Below, one piece after another: positions 56,578-64,000 of a DNA stretch of 64,000 nt. Position 1 is the stretch's first letter. The number at the start of each line of letters is the position of its first letter. Under the pieces are notes generated by a model. The model worked only from the letters and a program-made list of their open reading frames with translations, was not told the DNA's origin and did no database searches. The position numbers were made by a program, and so were the translations under genes. This stretch comes from Amorphoplanes friuliensis DSM 7358 (GTDB lineage Bacteria; Actinomycetota; Actinomycetes; Mycobacteriales; Micromonosporaceae), in contig NC_022657.1 of assembly GCF_000494755.1 (NCBI RefSeq), forward strand, positions 6,912,001 to 6,976,000. Direction: 5' to 3'.

Positions 56578-59430
56578 ATGGCCAGCGAGGGGGACGACGC
56601 GCCACTTGTCGGACGTTCCGGCACTTTGACCGCAGTTCGCACCGATCTGCTGGCGGCCGGTCCCGGCGGGACGGCCGCGGTGTTCGTCACCGGGGAGAGC
56701 GGAGTCGGCAAGAGCCGGTTACTCCGTGAGACGGCGGAGGCGCTGCGCTCCGCCGGAGCCGCCGTGCTCTCCGGCACCTGCCTCGACATCGGTGACGCCT
56801 CTCCCCTGCACCCGGTGCTGCAGGCGCTGCGGCGCGCCGGGGTGCACACCGAGCCCGGCCCGGCCGACTCGGGCACCGGTCAGGACGGCGCCGGCGCGCT
56901 GCTCGAGCGGGTCTCCCGGGAGCTGCGCTCGCTGGCGCAGGGACGCCGGCTGCTGCTGGTCCTCGACGACCTCCAGTGGGCCGACCGCAGCACCCGTCAG
57001 CTGCTGCTCTACCTGCTGGCCGGTCTCGGCGAGCTCAACCTGTCGGTGCTGGCGGCGGTGCGAGCGGAGTCCCTGCACGGTTCCCACCCGTTGCGGCGGG
57101 TGCTGGCCGAGTTGCGGCGGCTCCGGTCCGTACGCGTGCTCGATCTGGCCCCGCTCGACCGTGACGCCACCGATGAGCTGGTGGCGGCCATCGCCGGGGC
57201 GGACGTGGCGCCGGAGGACGCCGACCGGGTCTACAAGCGCAGCGGCGGCAACCCGTTCGTGGTCGAGGAGCTGGCCCGGGACCTGCGCGACGGCCGGGTC
57301 GAGCTGTCCGACACCCTGCGCGAGATCTTCCTGTCCCGCGTCGACGAGCTGCCCCCGCACGCTCACGAGGTGGTGCACGCCGTCGCCGCCGGTGTCGAGC
57401 CGGTCGAGCACGCACTGCTGGCCCGCGTGCTGCCGCTGCCCGAGACCGAGTTGATCGAGGCGATCCGCGCCGCGGTCGCGCACCGCTTCGTGACCAGCGC
57501 CGCCGACGGCTACCGGCTGCGGCACCGGGTGGTCGCCGAGGTGCTGGAGCACGAGGTCCTGCCGGCCGAGAGTGCTGCCCGCCACCGCCGCTACGCGGAG
57601 GCCATCGAGGCGTCTCCCTGCGGCCCGGACCATGCCCGGCTGGCCCACCACTGGCGGCAGGCGGGTGAGCCGGTCCGCGCGCTGCCGTCGGTGATCGCCG
57701 CCGCGCGCGACGCCGAGCAGCTCTACGGCTACGTCGAGTCCCACCGGTACTGGACGCTGGCCCTCGAGCTGACCGGCGACGACGATGCCCAGCGCACCGA
57801 GCTGCTCTCCCGCGCCGCGGAGGCCGCCCACCGCTGCGGCGAGCACCAGCGGGCGCTGACCCGCATCGAGGAGCTGGCCGCGCGCCCGGACGGCCCCGGC
57901 AAGTGCGAGATCCACCTGCGCCGGGCCCGCTATCTGGCGGCGGCCGGGCGGTCCGCCACCGCCGAGATCGAGTACGAACGCGCGCTCGCCGTCGGGGAGT
58001 GCACACCCGCGGAGCAGGCAAGCGCGGCGGCGCACCTCGCCGAGCTCCTGGTCCACCTGGGGCGTTATGCCGACGCCGGTGTCCGCGCCCGCGACGCCCT
58101 GGAGCTGTCCGAAGCCTCCGACGGGTCGACCGCCGATCTGGTCCGGGCCAGCGCCGCGCTCGGTTTCAGCCTGGCCTTCCGGGAGGACCCGGACGCCGGG
58201 CTCGCGGTGATCCGGCAGGCTGTCGAGATCGCGGAGCGGTCGGGGCACCCGGACGACGTCGGCTGCGCCTATCTGCACCTCGCCGAGCTGCTCACGGGCC
58301 CGCTCAACAGCGTCGAGGAGGGTGTGCTCGTCGCCCGCCGCGGCGCCGAGAAGCTCGCCGCGATGGGTCTGGGCCGCAGCTATCAGACGCGTCTGCTGGC
58401 GATCGCCGCGAACGGTCTCTTCCGGGTCGGCGACTGGGCCGAGGCCGAGCGGGTGCTGGACACGGCGATGCGGCACCGCCCGTCCGGCGCCGACGCGGTG
58501 GAGCTGCTGCTCTCGCGGTGCCGGCTGTGGGTCGGCTTCGGTGACGTCGAGCAGGCCAACCGCGACCTGGACGCGGTCGCCACGATCCTGGCCGGTGGCG
58601 GCGCCCGCCACGTGCTGCCGATGCTGACGCTGCGTGCCGGACTGGCCATGTGGCAGGGCCGGCACGCCGAGGCCCGGACGGCCGTGCAGCGCGGCCTGAC
58701 CGAGACCCGTTCCGACGATCTGGTGCTGCTCGGTGTGCTGGCCTGGCACGGGCTGCGCGCCGAGGCCGAGGCGCAGGCCGGCGGTGAGGTGCCGGTCGAT
58801 CCGGCGGCGGTGCGCCGGCTGCAGACCGTGGTCGAGCGGATGGCCAAGGGCGCGGGCAACGCCGCGCCGGCGGTCCGGGCCGTCGTCGACGGATATCTCG
58901 ACCTGTGCGCGGCCGAGCAGAGCCGGATCGACGAGCGCAACGACCCCGAGCTGTGGGCGCGCGCGGCCGCGTCCTGGGACAGGCGCAAGCAGCCCTATCC
59001 GGCGGCGTACTCGCGGCTCAGGCAGGCCGAGGCGTCGTTCGCCCGGCGGCCGAGCCGGTCGGCCCGCAGCCGGGCGGCGGCCACGACGGCGCTGCGCGAG
59101 GCGTACGCGACCGCCCGCGCGATGGGCGCCAAACCGTTCGCGGCCGAGATCACCGCGGTGGCCACCCGTGCGCGCGTGGCGCTGACCGGTGACGAGGACA
59201 CCGTGCCGCTGCGTGCGCCCGACCGCGACACCGGTGACGAGCTGGGCGTTCTCACCGATCGTGAGCGTGAGGTACTGGTTCTGGTGGCCGAGGGGCTGAC
59301 CAACCGCGAGATCGGCCAGGCGCTGTTCATCAGCGAGCGGACGGTCGGCGTGCACGTGGGGCACATCTTCGACAAGCTCCAGGTCCGCACCCGGGTGCAG
59401 GCCAGCCGTGTTTTCCTCCGGGCGGCGTGA
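56578..59430 (+). CDS. LuxR-family ATPase regulator (LAL type), second copy
   Basis: A 950-residue ATP-binding LuxR-type regulator. An AAA domain has GESGVGKSRLL and LLVLDDLQWAD; the centre is helical TPR-like repeats; the LuxR HTH ends the protein (LTDREREVLVLVAEGLTNREIGQALFISERTVGVHVGHIF). The ATPase/TPR parts resemble the one at 19900-22557 in layout. ATG 56578 appears leaderless; an upstream ATG at 56515 has no support. It is divergent from the cyclase gene, 169 bp apart, and may control that block. Confidence 0.9.
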   Translation: MASEGDDAPLVGRSGTLTAVRTDLLAAGPGGTAAVFVTGESGVGKSRLLRETAEALRSAGAAVLSGTCLDIGDASPLHPVLQALRRAGVHTEPGPADSGTGQDGAGALLERVSRELRSLAQGRRLLLVLDDLQWADRSTRQLLLYLLAGLGELNLSVLAAVRAESLHGSHPLRRVLAELRRLRSVRVLDLAPLDRDATDELVAAIAGADVAPEDADRVYKRSGGNPFVVEELARDLRDGRVELSDTLREIFLSRVDELPPHAHEVVHAVAAGVEPVEHALLARVLPLPETELIEAIRAAVAHRFVTSAADGYRLRHRVVAEVLEHEVLPAESAARHRRYAEAIEASPCGPDHARLAHHWRQAGEPVRALPSVIAAARDAEQLYGYVESHRYWTLALELTGDDDAQRTELLSRAAEAAHRCGEHQRALTRIEELAARPDGPGKCEIHLRRARYLAAAGRSATAEIEYERALAVGECTPAEQASAAAHLAELLVHLGRYADAGVRARDALELSEASDGSTADLVRASAALGFSLAFREDPDAGLAVIRQAVEIAERSGHPDDVGCAYLHLAELLTGPLNSVEEGVLVARRGAEKLAAMGLGRSYQTRLLAIAANGLFRVGDWAEAERVLDTAMRHRPSGADAVELLLSRCRLWVGFGDVEQANRDLDAVATILAGGGARHVLPMLTLRAGLAMWQGRHAEARTAVQRGLTETRSDDLVLLGVLAWHGLRAEAEAQAGGEVPVDPAAVRRLQTVVERMAKGAGNAAPAVRAVVDGYLDLCAAEQSRIDERNDPELWARAAASWDRRKQPYPAAYSRLRQAEASFARRPSRSARSRAAATTALREAYATARAMGAKPFAAEITAVATRARVALTGDEDTVPLRAPDRDTGDELGVLTDREREVLVLVAEGLTNREIGQALFISERTVGVHVGHIFDKLQVRTRVQASRVFLRAA

Positions 59431-59594
59431 CCTTTTCGTTACATACGTATCACGAATACGTCGTTCTACCGATCCCCCCGTACGTCGCCGGTGACAGGCT
59501 GACTCTCGTTCGGGGGAGCACCGCCCGGTGGCCCGAGGTCGCCGGGCGGTGCTGGAGGGCCTCCGCCGTGAAGTTCCGTCTGTGGAGGACCGTT

Positions 59595-60368
59595 ATGACC
59601 GCCGACTCCGTCTGGGGGCCTGTGCAACAGGACATGGCCGATGTGCTGGCCGGACACCCCGACGACGTGCCGGCGGTGGTCGATCAGCTCACGAAGCTCC
59701 AGGACGTGCTGCTCCGGGTGCCACCCCTGCTCGGCAGCAACCCGCTCGCCGACTTCAACAAGCTCTACCTGACCATCACGACCAGCGTGCTCGAGCGCCT
59801 GTACGCGGGCCGGTTCGCCGACCCGGCGTTCCTGTCCCGGCTCGACGTCGAGTTCGCCGCCCGGTATTTCGACGCCCTGCGGCAGTGGTCCGACATGAGC
59901 GCCGGCTGCCCGCGCGCCTGGTCCGTGCTGTTCCACCGCATCCCGGGGCCGGACGCCCGGCCGCTGCCGTCGGCTGCCGCCGGGGTCAACGCCCACATCA
60001 ACTTCGACCTGCCGTTCGCCCTGGTCACGACGTTCGACCACCTCGGGTCGGACCCGTGCGACGGCAGCGACCAGCACCACGACTACCTGCAGATCAACGC
60101 CATCTTCGCCGAGTCGATCCCGGGTCTGCGCCGCGGCTTCCTGGAGAAGTGGCAGCTGATCATCGACATGATGAACGGCGACCTGGACGACTGGTGGCAG
60201 GGCGAGCTCGTCGAATACACCCGCAACGTCGCCTGGCGCAATTCCCAGAAGCTCTGGGCCGTACGCCACGACCTGAAGGCCCTGGGCCGCGAGCGGGAGC
60301 GGCTGGACTGCACCGCGGAGGCCTTCGGCAAGCTGCTGATGTCGCCGATGGGTGCGGTCCTGCAGTAA
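59595..60368 (+). CDS. DUF5995-family protein
   Basis: A 257-residue protein of unknown function. LLGSNPLADFNKLYLTITTSVL and AGVNAHINFDLPFALVTT are the family hallmarks, along with the acidic and His-rich segment DGSDQHHDYLQINAIF that could bind metal. All-alpha, no signal peptide. ATG has GGAGG seven bases upstream. It follows the LuxR-type gene by 164 bp. Confidence 0.85.
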   Translation: MTADSVWGPVQQDMADVLAGHPDDVPAVVDQLTKLQDVLLRVPPLLGSNPLADFNKLYLTITTSVLERLYAGRFADPAFLSRLDVEFAARYFDALRQWSDMSAGCPRAWSVLFHRIPGPDARPLPSAAAGVNAHINFDLPFALVTTFDHLGSDPCDGSDQHHDYLQINAIFAESIPGLRRGFLEKWQLIIDMMNGDLDDWWQGELVEYTRNVAWRNSQKLWAVRHDLKALGRERERLDCTAEAFGKLLMSPMGAVLQ

Positions 60369-60396
60369 CCACGATCTTTATCGAGGGGGCGGGGAA

Positions 60397-60426
60397 GGGC
60401 CCGCGTTCCACCAGGAACGCGGGCCC
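60397..60426. terminator. Bidirectional terminator
   Basis: Perfect 13-bp stem (60397-60409/60414-60426), 4-nt loop, between convergent stops. Confidence 0.85.
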
Positions 60427-60433
60427 TGACCCA

Positions 60434-60955
60434 TTACTTGATCGCGACGAGCCGGGCGACACTCTTGTCGCCGTCCTTGGCACCGGCGACGCCGACCTCG
60501 GTGCCGCTCTTCAACGACGAAGCCTCGACCGCCTTCTTGTCCTGGACGATCCGGGCCTTGTCGCCCAGCGTCCACGTCAGGCTGAAGCCGTCGGCCGACT
60601 TGACGCTGACGGTCGTCCCGTCGACCGCGGTGATGGTGCCGCGCTGCACCACGACGGTCTTGACGCCGTCCTTGCCCTGCATCGTGATCTCGCCGTGCAG
60701 GGTGTTCTTGCGCAGGAACTTGCGGGCGCCGGGGTGCTTCCGGCCCTTGTCCTTCCCGGTGCCGGCCGAGGCGGACGGGGCCGGGGCGGCCTCGACACCG
60801 GTCTCCAGACCGACCGCCTGCAGGGCGAAAGCCTCGTCGGCGACATCGGCCGCCGGAGCTTCCGCCGGGCCCGTGCCGGCTCCGCAGGCTGTCAGCCCGA
60901 GCAGACCGGCGAGTCCCAGCGTGGTCAGGGTCAGCGCGATACGGGTTCGTGTCAT
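60434..60955 (-). CDS. Lipoprotein with OB/SH3-like C-terminal domain
   Basis: A 173-residue protein with signal sequence and lipobox LGLTAC (Cys24), so membrane-anchored outside. After an acidic, Ala/Pro-rich linker comes a basic region (KDKGRKHPGARKFLRKN) and a small beta domain (GTITAVDGTTVSVKSADGFSLTWTLG) resembling DUF5666-type OB-like folds. ATG 60955 has no clear RBS. Transcribed after the histidine kinase operon, 41 bp downstream, so it may belong to it. Confidence 0.8.
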   Translation of the reverse strand: MTRTRIALTLTTLGLAGLLGLTACGAGTGPAEAPAADVADEAFALQAVGLETGVEAAPAPSASAGTGKDKGRKHPGARKFLRKNTLHGEITMQGKDGVKTVVVQRGTITAVDGTTVSVKSADGFSLTWTLGDKARIVQDKKAVEASSLKSGTEVGVAGAKDGDKSVARLVAIK

Positions 60956-60996
60956 GGGGGAAAGACTGCGCCGGCCGTGCTCGGGCCGGATCAGCG

Positions 60997-62346
60997 TCAC
61001 GTTCGGGTTGTGTAAGGAAGTGTCACCGTGAACATCGCGCCGCCCTCCGGGGCGTGGCCCGCGCTGATGGCACCTCCGAGCCGGGTGACCAGCCGCGCCG
61101 CCAGGGCCAGGCCGAGACCGCTGCCCGTCCGGCGGATCCCCCTGTACCGCTGGTGCAGGGCGCCGCGCTGGAAAGCCACCGCCAGGTCCTCGTCGGTGAA
61201 GCCCGGGCCGCCGTCGCGGATCTCGACCACACCGCCGCGCTCACCGGCCCGCACCGCGAGGACCAGCGGCGCACCGGCCGGCACGACCCGCAGGGCGTTC
61301 TCGCAGAGCCCGTCGACGACCTGCCGGATGCGACCGGCGTCCGTGTCGACGAGCACCGGCCCGGAGTTCAGCTCGGTCAGCAGCCGCGGGCCGTCCGGCG
61401 CACACCTCGGCGCCCAGGCCTCGGCGGCCGCCCGGACCAGCTCGACCAGGTCCACCGCCACGATGTCGACCGGCAGATCCGCCGCTTCGAGCCGGGAGAG
61501 CACCAGCAGGTCGGAGATGAGGCGGTCCAGCCGGTCGGCCTCCGCGACCATGGTCTCCCCCGCGCGGGACACACCGTCGGCTTCGATCACCCCGTCGGTC
61601 AGGGCTTCCGCGTACCCCCGGATCGTGGCCAGAGGCGTACGCAGCTCGTGGGAGACAGAAAGCAGGAAGTCGCGTTCGCGGCCTTCACTGATCTGCAGCG
61701 CCGCGCCGAGCTGGTTGAGGGCGGAGGCGATCTCGGCCACCTCCTCGGGCGGGCGGACCACCAGCCGGACCGAGCGGTCACCGGCGGTGAGTCGGCCCGC
61801 GGCGACGGCGGCCTGCCGCAGCGGCCGGGCGATGAACCGGGCCAGCAGCGCTCCGGCCAGGACCCCGCCGACCAGGCCGGCCAGCAGCGCGACCCACACC
61901 CCGCCGAGGACCCGGGCGGCCGTGCCGGACGCCGTGTCGCGGGTCAGCACCACGCCGCTGTTGTTGCCGCGCAACGGGCGCCCGACGATCAGGACGGACC
62001 GCTCCCCGACCAGGCCGCGGGTGTCGACGATCGTGCCGCCCGCGACGTCGGTCACCACCCGGTCCGGCAGCCCGGCCCGGTCGACGGTGCCGCGCCGGAT
62101 CAGGTAGACGTCGACGCCGTCGGCGCGCAGGCGCGAGACGATGCGTTCGCGGGCGACCTGGCGCTCGGTGGTGAGGAGCTCGACAGCGAGCGCCGATTTT
62201 TCGATCAGGTCCTCGCGGGCGGCGTTGTTGGCGGACCGCACGGCGATCGGGAGGGCCACGAGCGCGGTGATGATCACGGCAACGACCGCGGTGGCCGCCG
62301 TGACCAGCACCGTCCGCCCGGACAGGGTGCCGAGGAACCTACGCAT
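60997..62346 (-). CDS. Sensor histidine kinase
   Basis: A 449-residue two-component sensor. Two membrane helices (about 12-34 and 150-175) flank an extracytoplasmic sensor; a HAMP linker (RPLRQAAVAAGRLTAGD), HisKA with SVSHELRTPLA phospho-acceptor His, and HATPase boxes (LCENALRVVP, IRDGGPGFTDED, GSGLGLAL) follow. ATG 62346 overlaps the response regulator stop by 8 bp. The signal is unknown. Confidence 0.93.
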   Translation of the reverse strand: MRRFLGTLSGRTVLVTAATAVVAVIITALVALPIAVRSANNAAREDLIEKSALAVELLTTERQVARERIVSRLRADGVDVYLIRRGTVDRAGLPDRVVTDVAGGTIVDTRGLVGERSVLIVGRPLRGNNSGVVLTRDTASGTAARVLGGVWVALLAGLVGGVLAGALLARFIARPLRQAAVAAGRLTAGDRSVRLVVRPPEEVAEIASALNQLGAALQISEGRERDFLLSVSHELRTPLATIRGYAEALTDGVIEADGVSRAGETMVAEADRLDRLISDLLVLSRLEAADLPVDIVAVDLVELVRAAAEAWAPRCAPDGPRLLTELNSGPVLVDTDAGRIRQVVDGLCENALRVVPAGAPLVLAVRAGERGGVVEIRDGGPGFTDEDLAVAFQRGALHQRYRGIRRTGSGLGLALAARLVTRLGGAISAGHAPEGGAMFTVTLPYTTRT

Positions 62347-63019
62347 CGGCGGTGTAACCGACGCCGCGCACGGTGCGGATCAGGCCCGCGGCCGGGCCCA
62401 GCTTGGCGCGGACCTGGGCCACGTGCACGTCGACCGTCCGTGTGCCGGCGTGCGCCGCGTAGCCCCAGACACTGGCCAGCAGCTGCTCGCGGGTGAAGAC
62501 CTGTCCCGGGCGGGCGAGCAGGTGACCGAGCAGGTCGAACTCCGTCGGGGTCAGCGCCAGGGGTGAGCCGTCCACCGTGGCCAGGCGCCGGCCGGGGTCG
62601 AGCTGCAGCGGCCCGAGGGTCCGGACCCGCCCGCCGTCGGGAGGACCCGAGGCACGCCTCAGCAGCGCCCGCACCCGCGCCACGAGCTCCCGCGGGCTGA
62701 ACGGCTTGGTCAGGTAGTCGTCGCCGCCGAGCTCGAGCCCGAGGATCCGGTCGACCTCGTCGTCGCGGGCGGTGAGGAACACGACCGGTGTCCAGTCGCC
62801 GTCCTCCCGCAGCCGTCGGCAGATCTCGGTGCCCTCCAGACCCGGCAGCGCGATGTCGAGCACACACGCGACCGGTCGCAGCCGCCGCGCCGCCGCCAGC
62901 CCGGCCGTGCCGTCGTGCTCGACGTGCACACCGAAGCCGTCCCGGGTCAGGTAGAGCCGGACCAGGTCCGCGATGGGCCGCTCGTCCTCGACGAGCAGAA
63001 TCAGACCTTTGTCGCTCAC
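62339..63019 (-). CDS. OmpR-family response regulator
   Basis: A 226-residue regulator: receiver domain with acidic pocket (EDERPIAD), phospho-acceptor Asp55 in VLDIALPG, and Lys in YLTKPFS. The C-terminal winged helix has LALTPTEFDLLGHLLARPGQ and RTVDVHVAQVRAKLG. GTG 63019 with CATGAT six bases before it; leaderless or weak. First gene of the operon with the kinase. Confidence 0.94.
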   Translation of the reverse strand: MSDKGLILLVEDERPIADLVRLYLTRDGFGVHVEHDGTAGLAAARRLRPVACVLDIALPGLEGTEICRRLREDGDWTPVVFLTARDDEVDRILGLELGGDDYLTKPFSPRELVARVRALLRRASGPPDGGRVRTLGPLQLDPGRRLATVDGSPLALTPTEFDLLGHLLARPGQVFTREQLLASVWGYAAHAGTRTVDVHVAQVRAKLGPAAGLIRTVRGVGYTADA

Positions 63020-63048
63020 CGCACCATCATGCCCGTCCGGGCGGCGGC

Positions 63049-64000
63049 TCAATGTTCGGATGTTGTACGGGTCGCGAGCGCGGCAGCCCGCAGTGTCAGA
63101 TAGCGCTGCTCGGGCAGGCTGGCCGTCATCTCCGCCGCCCGCAGGTAACAGGCGTGCGCGGCCGCGGTGTCACCGGCGAGCTCGAGCAGATGGGCCCGGA
63201 CCGACTCGAGCCGGTGGTTGGCGGCCATCCGCTCGTCGCTGTCCAGCTCGGCGAGCACGGCCAGACCGGCCAGCGGTCCCCGGGCGCGAGCCACGGCGAC
63301 CGCGCGGTTCAGCGTGACCACCGGCCCGGGTGAGACGCGTTCGAGCACGTCGTAGAGCGCGAGGATCTGCGGCCAGTCGGTCGCCGCGGCGGTCGTGGCC
63401 TCGTCGTGCAGCGCGGCGATCGCGGCCTGCAACTGGTACGCCCCGATCGGCCCACGGCCGAGCGTTCCCGAGACCAGCGCCACCCCCTCGGTGATGAAGG
63501 CGGTGTTCCACAACGTCCGGTCCTGCTCGTCGAGCGGGACCAGCGCACCGTGGGCGTCCGTCCGGGCGGCCCGGCGCGCGTCGGTGAGCAGCATCAGCGC
63601 CAGCAGCCCGGCGGTCTCGCCGTCACCGGGGACCAGCCGGTGCAGCATCCGGGTCAGCCGGATCGCCTCGGCGGTCAGGTCGGCACGGTGCAGCTGCGCC
63701 CCGGCGCTGGTCGTGTAGCCCTCGTTGAAGACGAGGTAGAGCACCTGCCGCACCACCCGCAGCCGCTCGGCGCGCTCACCCTCGGGTGGTGCGGTGAAAC
63801 CCAGCCCGCTGGCCCGGATCCGCTGTTTGGCGCGGCTGATGCGCTGCGCCATCGTGGCCTCGGGGACGAGGAAGGCTCGGGCAATCTCGGCCGTGCTGAG
63901 GCCACCGACCGCCCGCAGGGTCAGCGCGAGCTGCGAGGGCCCGGACAGCGAGGGATGGCAGCACAGGAACAGCAGGGTGAGGGTGTCGTCCTCCTCCGGC
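63049..64000 (-). CDS. ECF42-type sigma factor with DUF6596 (5' truncated)
   Basis: The visible 316 codons begin inside region 4 (LFLCCHPSLSG, LSTAEIARAFLVPEATMAQRISRAK), typical of ECF42 sigma factors. The long C-terminal extension (about 220 residues) is a DUF6596/TPR-like region: YLVFNEGYTTSAGA, LLTDARRAARTD, LYDVLERVSPGPVVTLNRAVAVA. Family members usually pair with a YCII/DGPF-type protein gene, which would lie outside this window. N-terminus missing. Only the C-terminus is within view, so start and promoter are unknown. Confidence 0.92.
   Translation of the reverse strand, partial: PEEDDTLTLLFLCCHPSLSGPSQLALTLRAVGGLSTAEIARAFLVPEATMAQRISRAKQRIRASGLGFTAPPEGERAERLRVVRQVLYLVFNEGYTTSAGAQLHRADLTAEAIRLTRMLHRLVPGDGETAGLLALMLLTDARRAARTDAHGALVPLDEQDRTLWNTAFITEGVALVSGTLGRGPIGAYQLQAAIAALHDEATTAAATDWPQILALYDVLERVSPGPVVTLNRAVAVARARGPLAGLAVLAELDSDERMAANHRLESVRAHLLELAGDTAAAHACYLRAAEMTASLPEQRYLTLRAAALATRTTSEH

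Overview
The window is very GC-rich actinomycete chromosome, densely coded on both strands. Several genes point to the family Micromonosporaceae and probably an Actinoplanes-like genus: two FliA/WhiG-type sigma factors, Lsr2, an F420-dependent glucose-6-phosphate dehydrogenase, a mycothiol-dependent-type enzyme, an XRE(DUF5753)/DUF397 pair, a topoisomerase IV operon, and many leaderless-looking starts (a TANNNT hexamer ending 6-7 nt before ATG/GTG, no Shine-Dalgarno). Genus is inference. No rRNA, tRNA, CRISPR array, insertion sequence or prophage was seen.

Layout. 1-948: 3' truncated fgd. 958-4727: an ECF sigma factor fused to a zinc-binding motif, a membrane helix and a GH128-like hydrolase, then a divergent RsbW-like kinase and a SpoIIE-like phosphatase. 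4822-10529: MarR, F420-type oxidoreductase, Lsr2, D,D-carboxypeptidase, DUF456 protein and a PIG-L-type deacetylase. 10659-15619: two paralogous FliA-type sigma factors flank a HelD-type helicase and a lipoprotein. 15869-17982: DEAD-box helicase and a P-loop kinase-like protein. 17983-19339: about 1.3 kb without a credible gene, carrying a degenerate minisatellite with a sharp 15-bp tandem core. 19340-25776: YceI, a large LuxR-type ATPase regulator, a YiiX-like hydrolase, an App1-type phosphatase and small membrane proteins. 25868-26716: sirtuin.

26900-36811 is a sugar-uptake island: LacI regulator, family-5 solute-binding lipoprotein, Opp-type ABC transporter, GH1 beta-glucosidase and a ROK regulator. 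The likely substrate is cellobiose or another beta-glucoside. 36937-45506 holds small transcription units: methyltransferase, membrane diguanylate cyclase, two MarR-controlled loci with very clear palindromic operators, mycothiol-type enzyme, membrane proteins, XRE/DUF397. 45786-50379 is parE-parC.

50499-59430 is a signalling block. A class III cyclase precedes a huge kinase/AAA/TPR/GAF/GGDEF protein whose reading frame is broken by one base, and a LuxR-type ATPase regulator lies divergent to them. Several catalytic residues are substituted in the cyclase and the kinase. 59595-64000: DUF5995 protein, lipoprotein, two-component system, and a 5' truncated ECF42-type sigma factor.

Recurring theme: the window is unusually rich in regulators, with four sigma factors, four large ATPase or diguanylate-cyclase signalling proteins, three MarR, one LacI, one ROK and one two-component pair. 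The candidates most worth attention are the sigma-glycosidase fusion, the frame-broken kinase/GGDEF gene with its degenerate cyclase partner, and the minisatellite.
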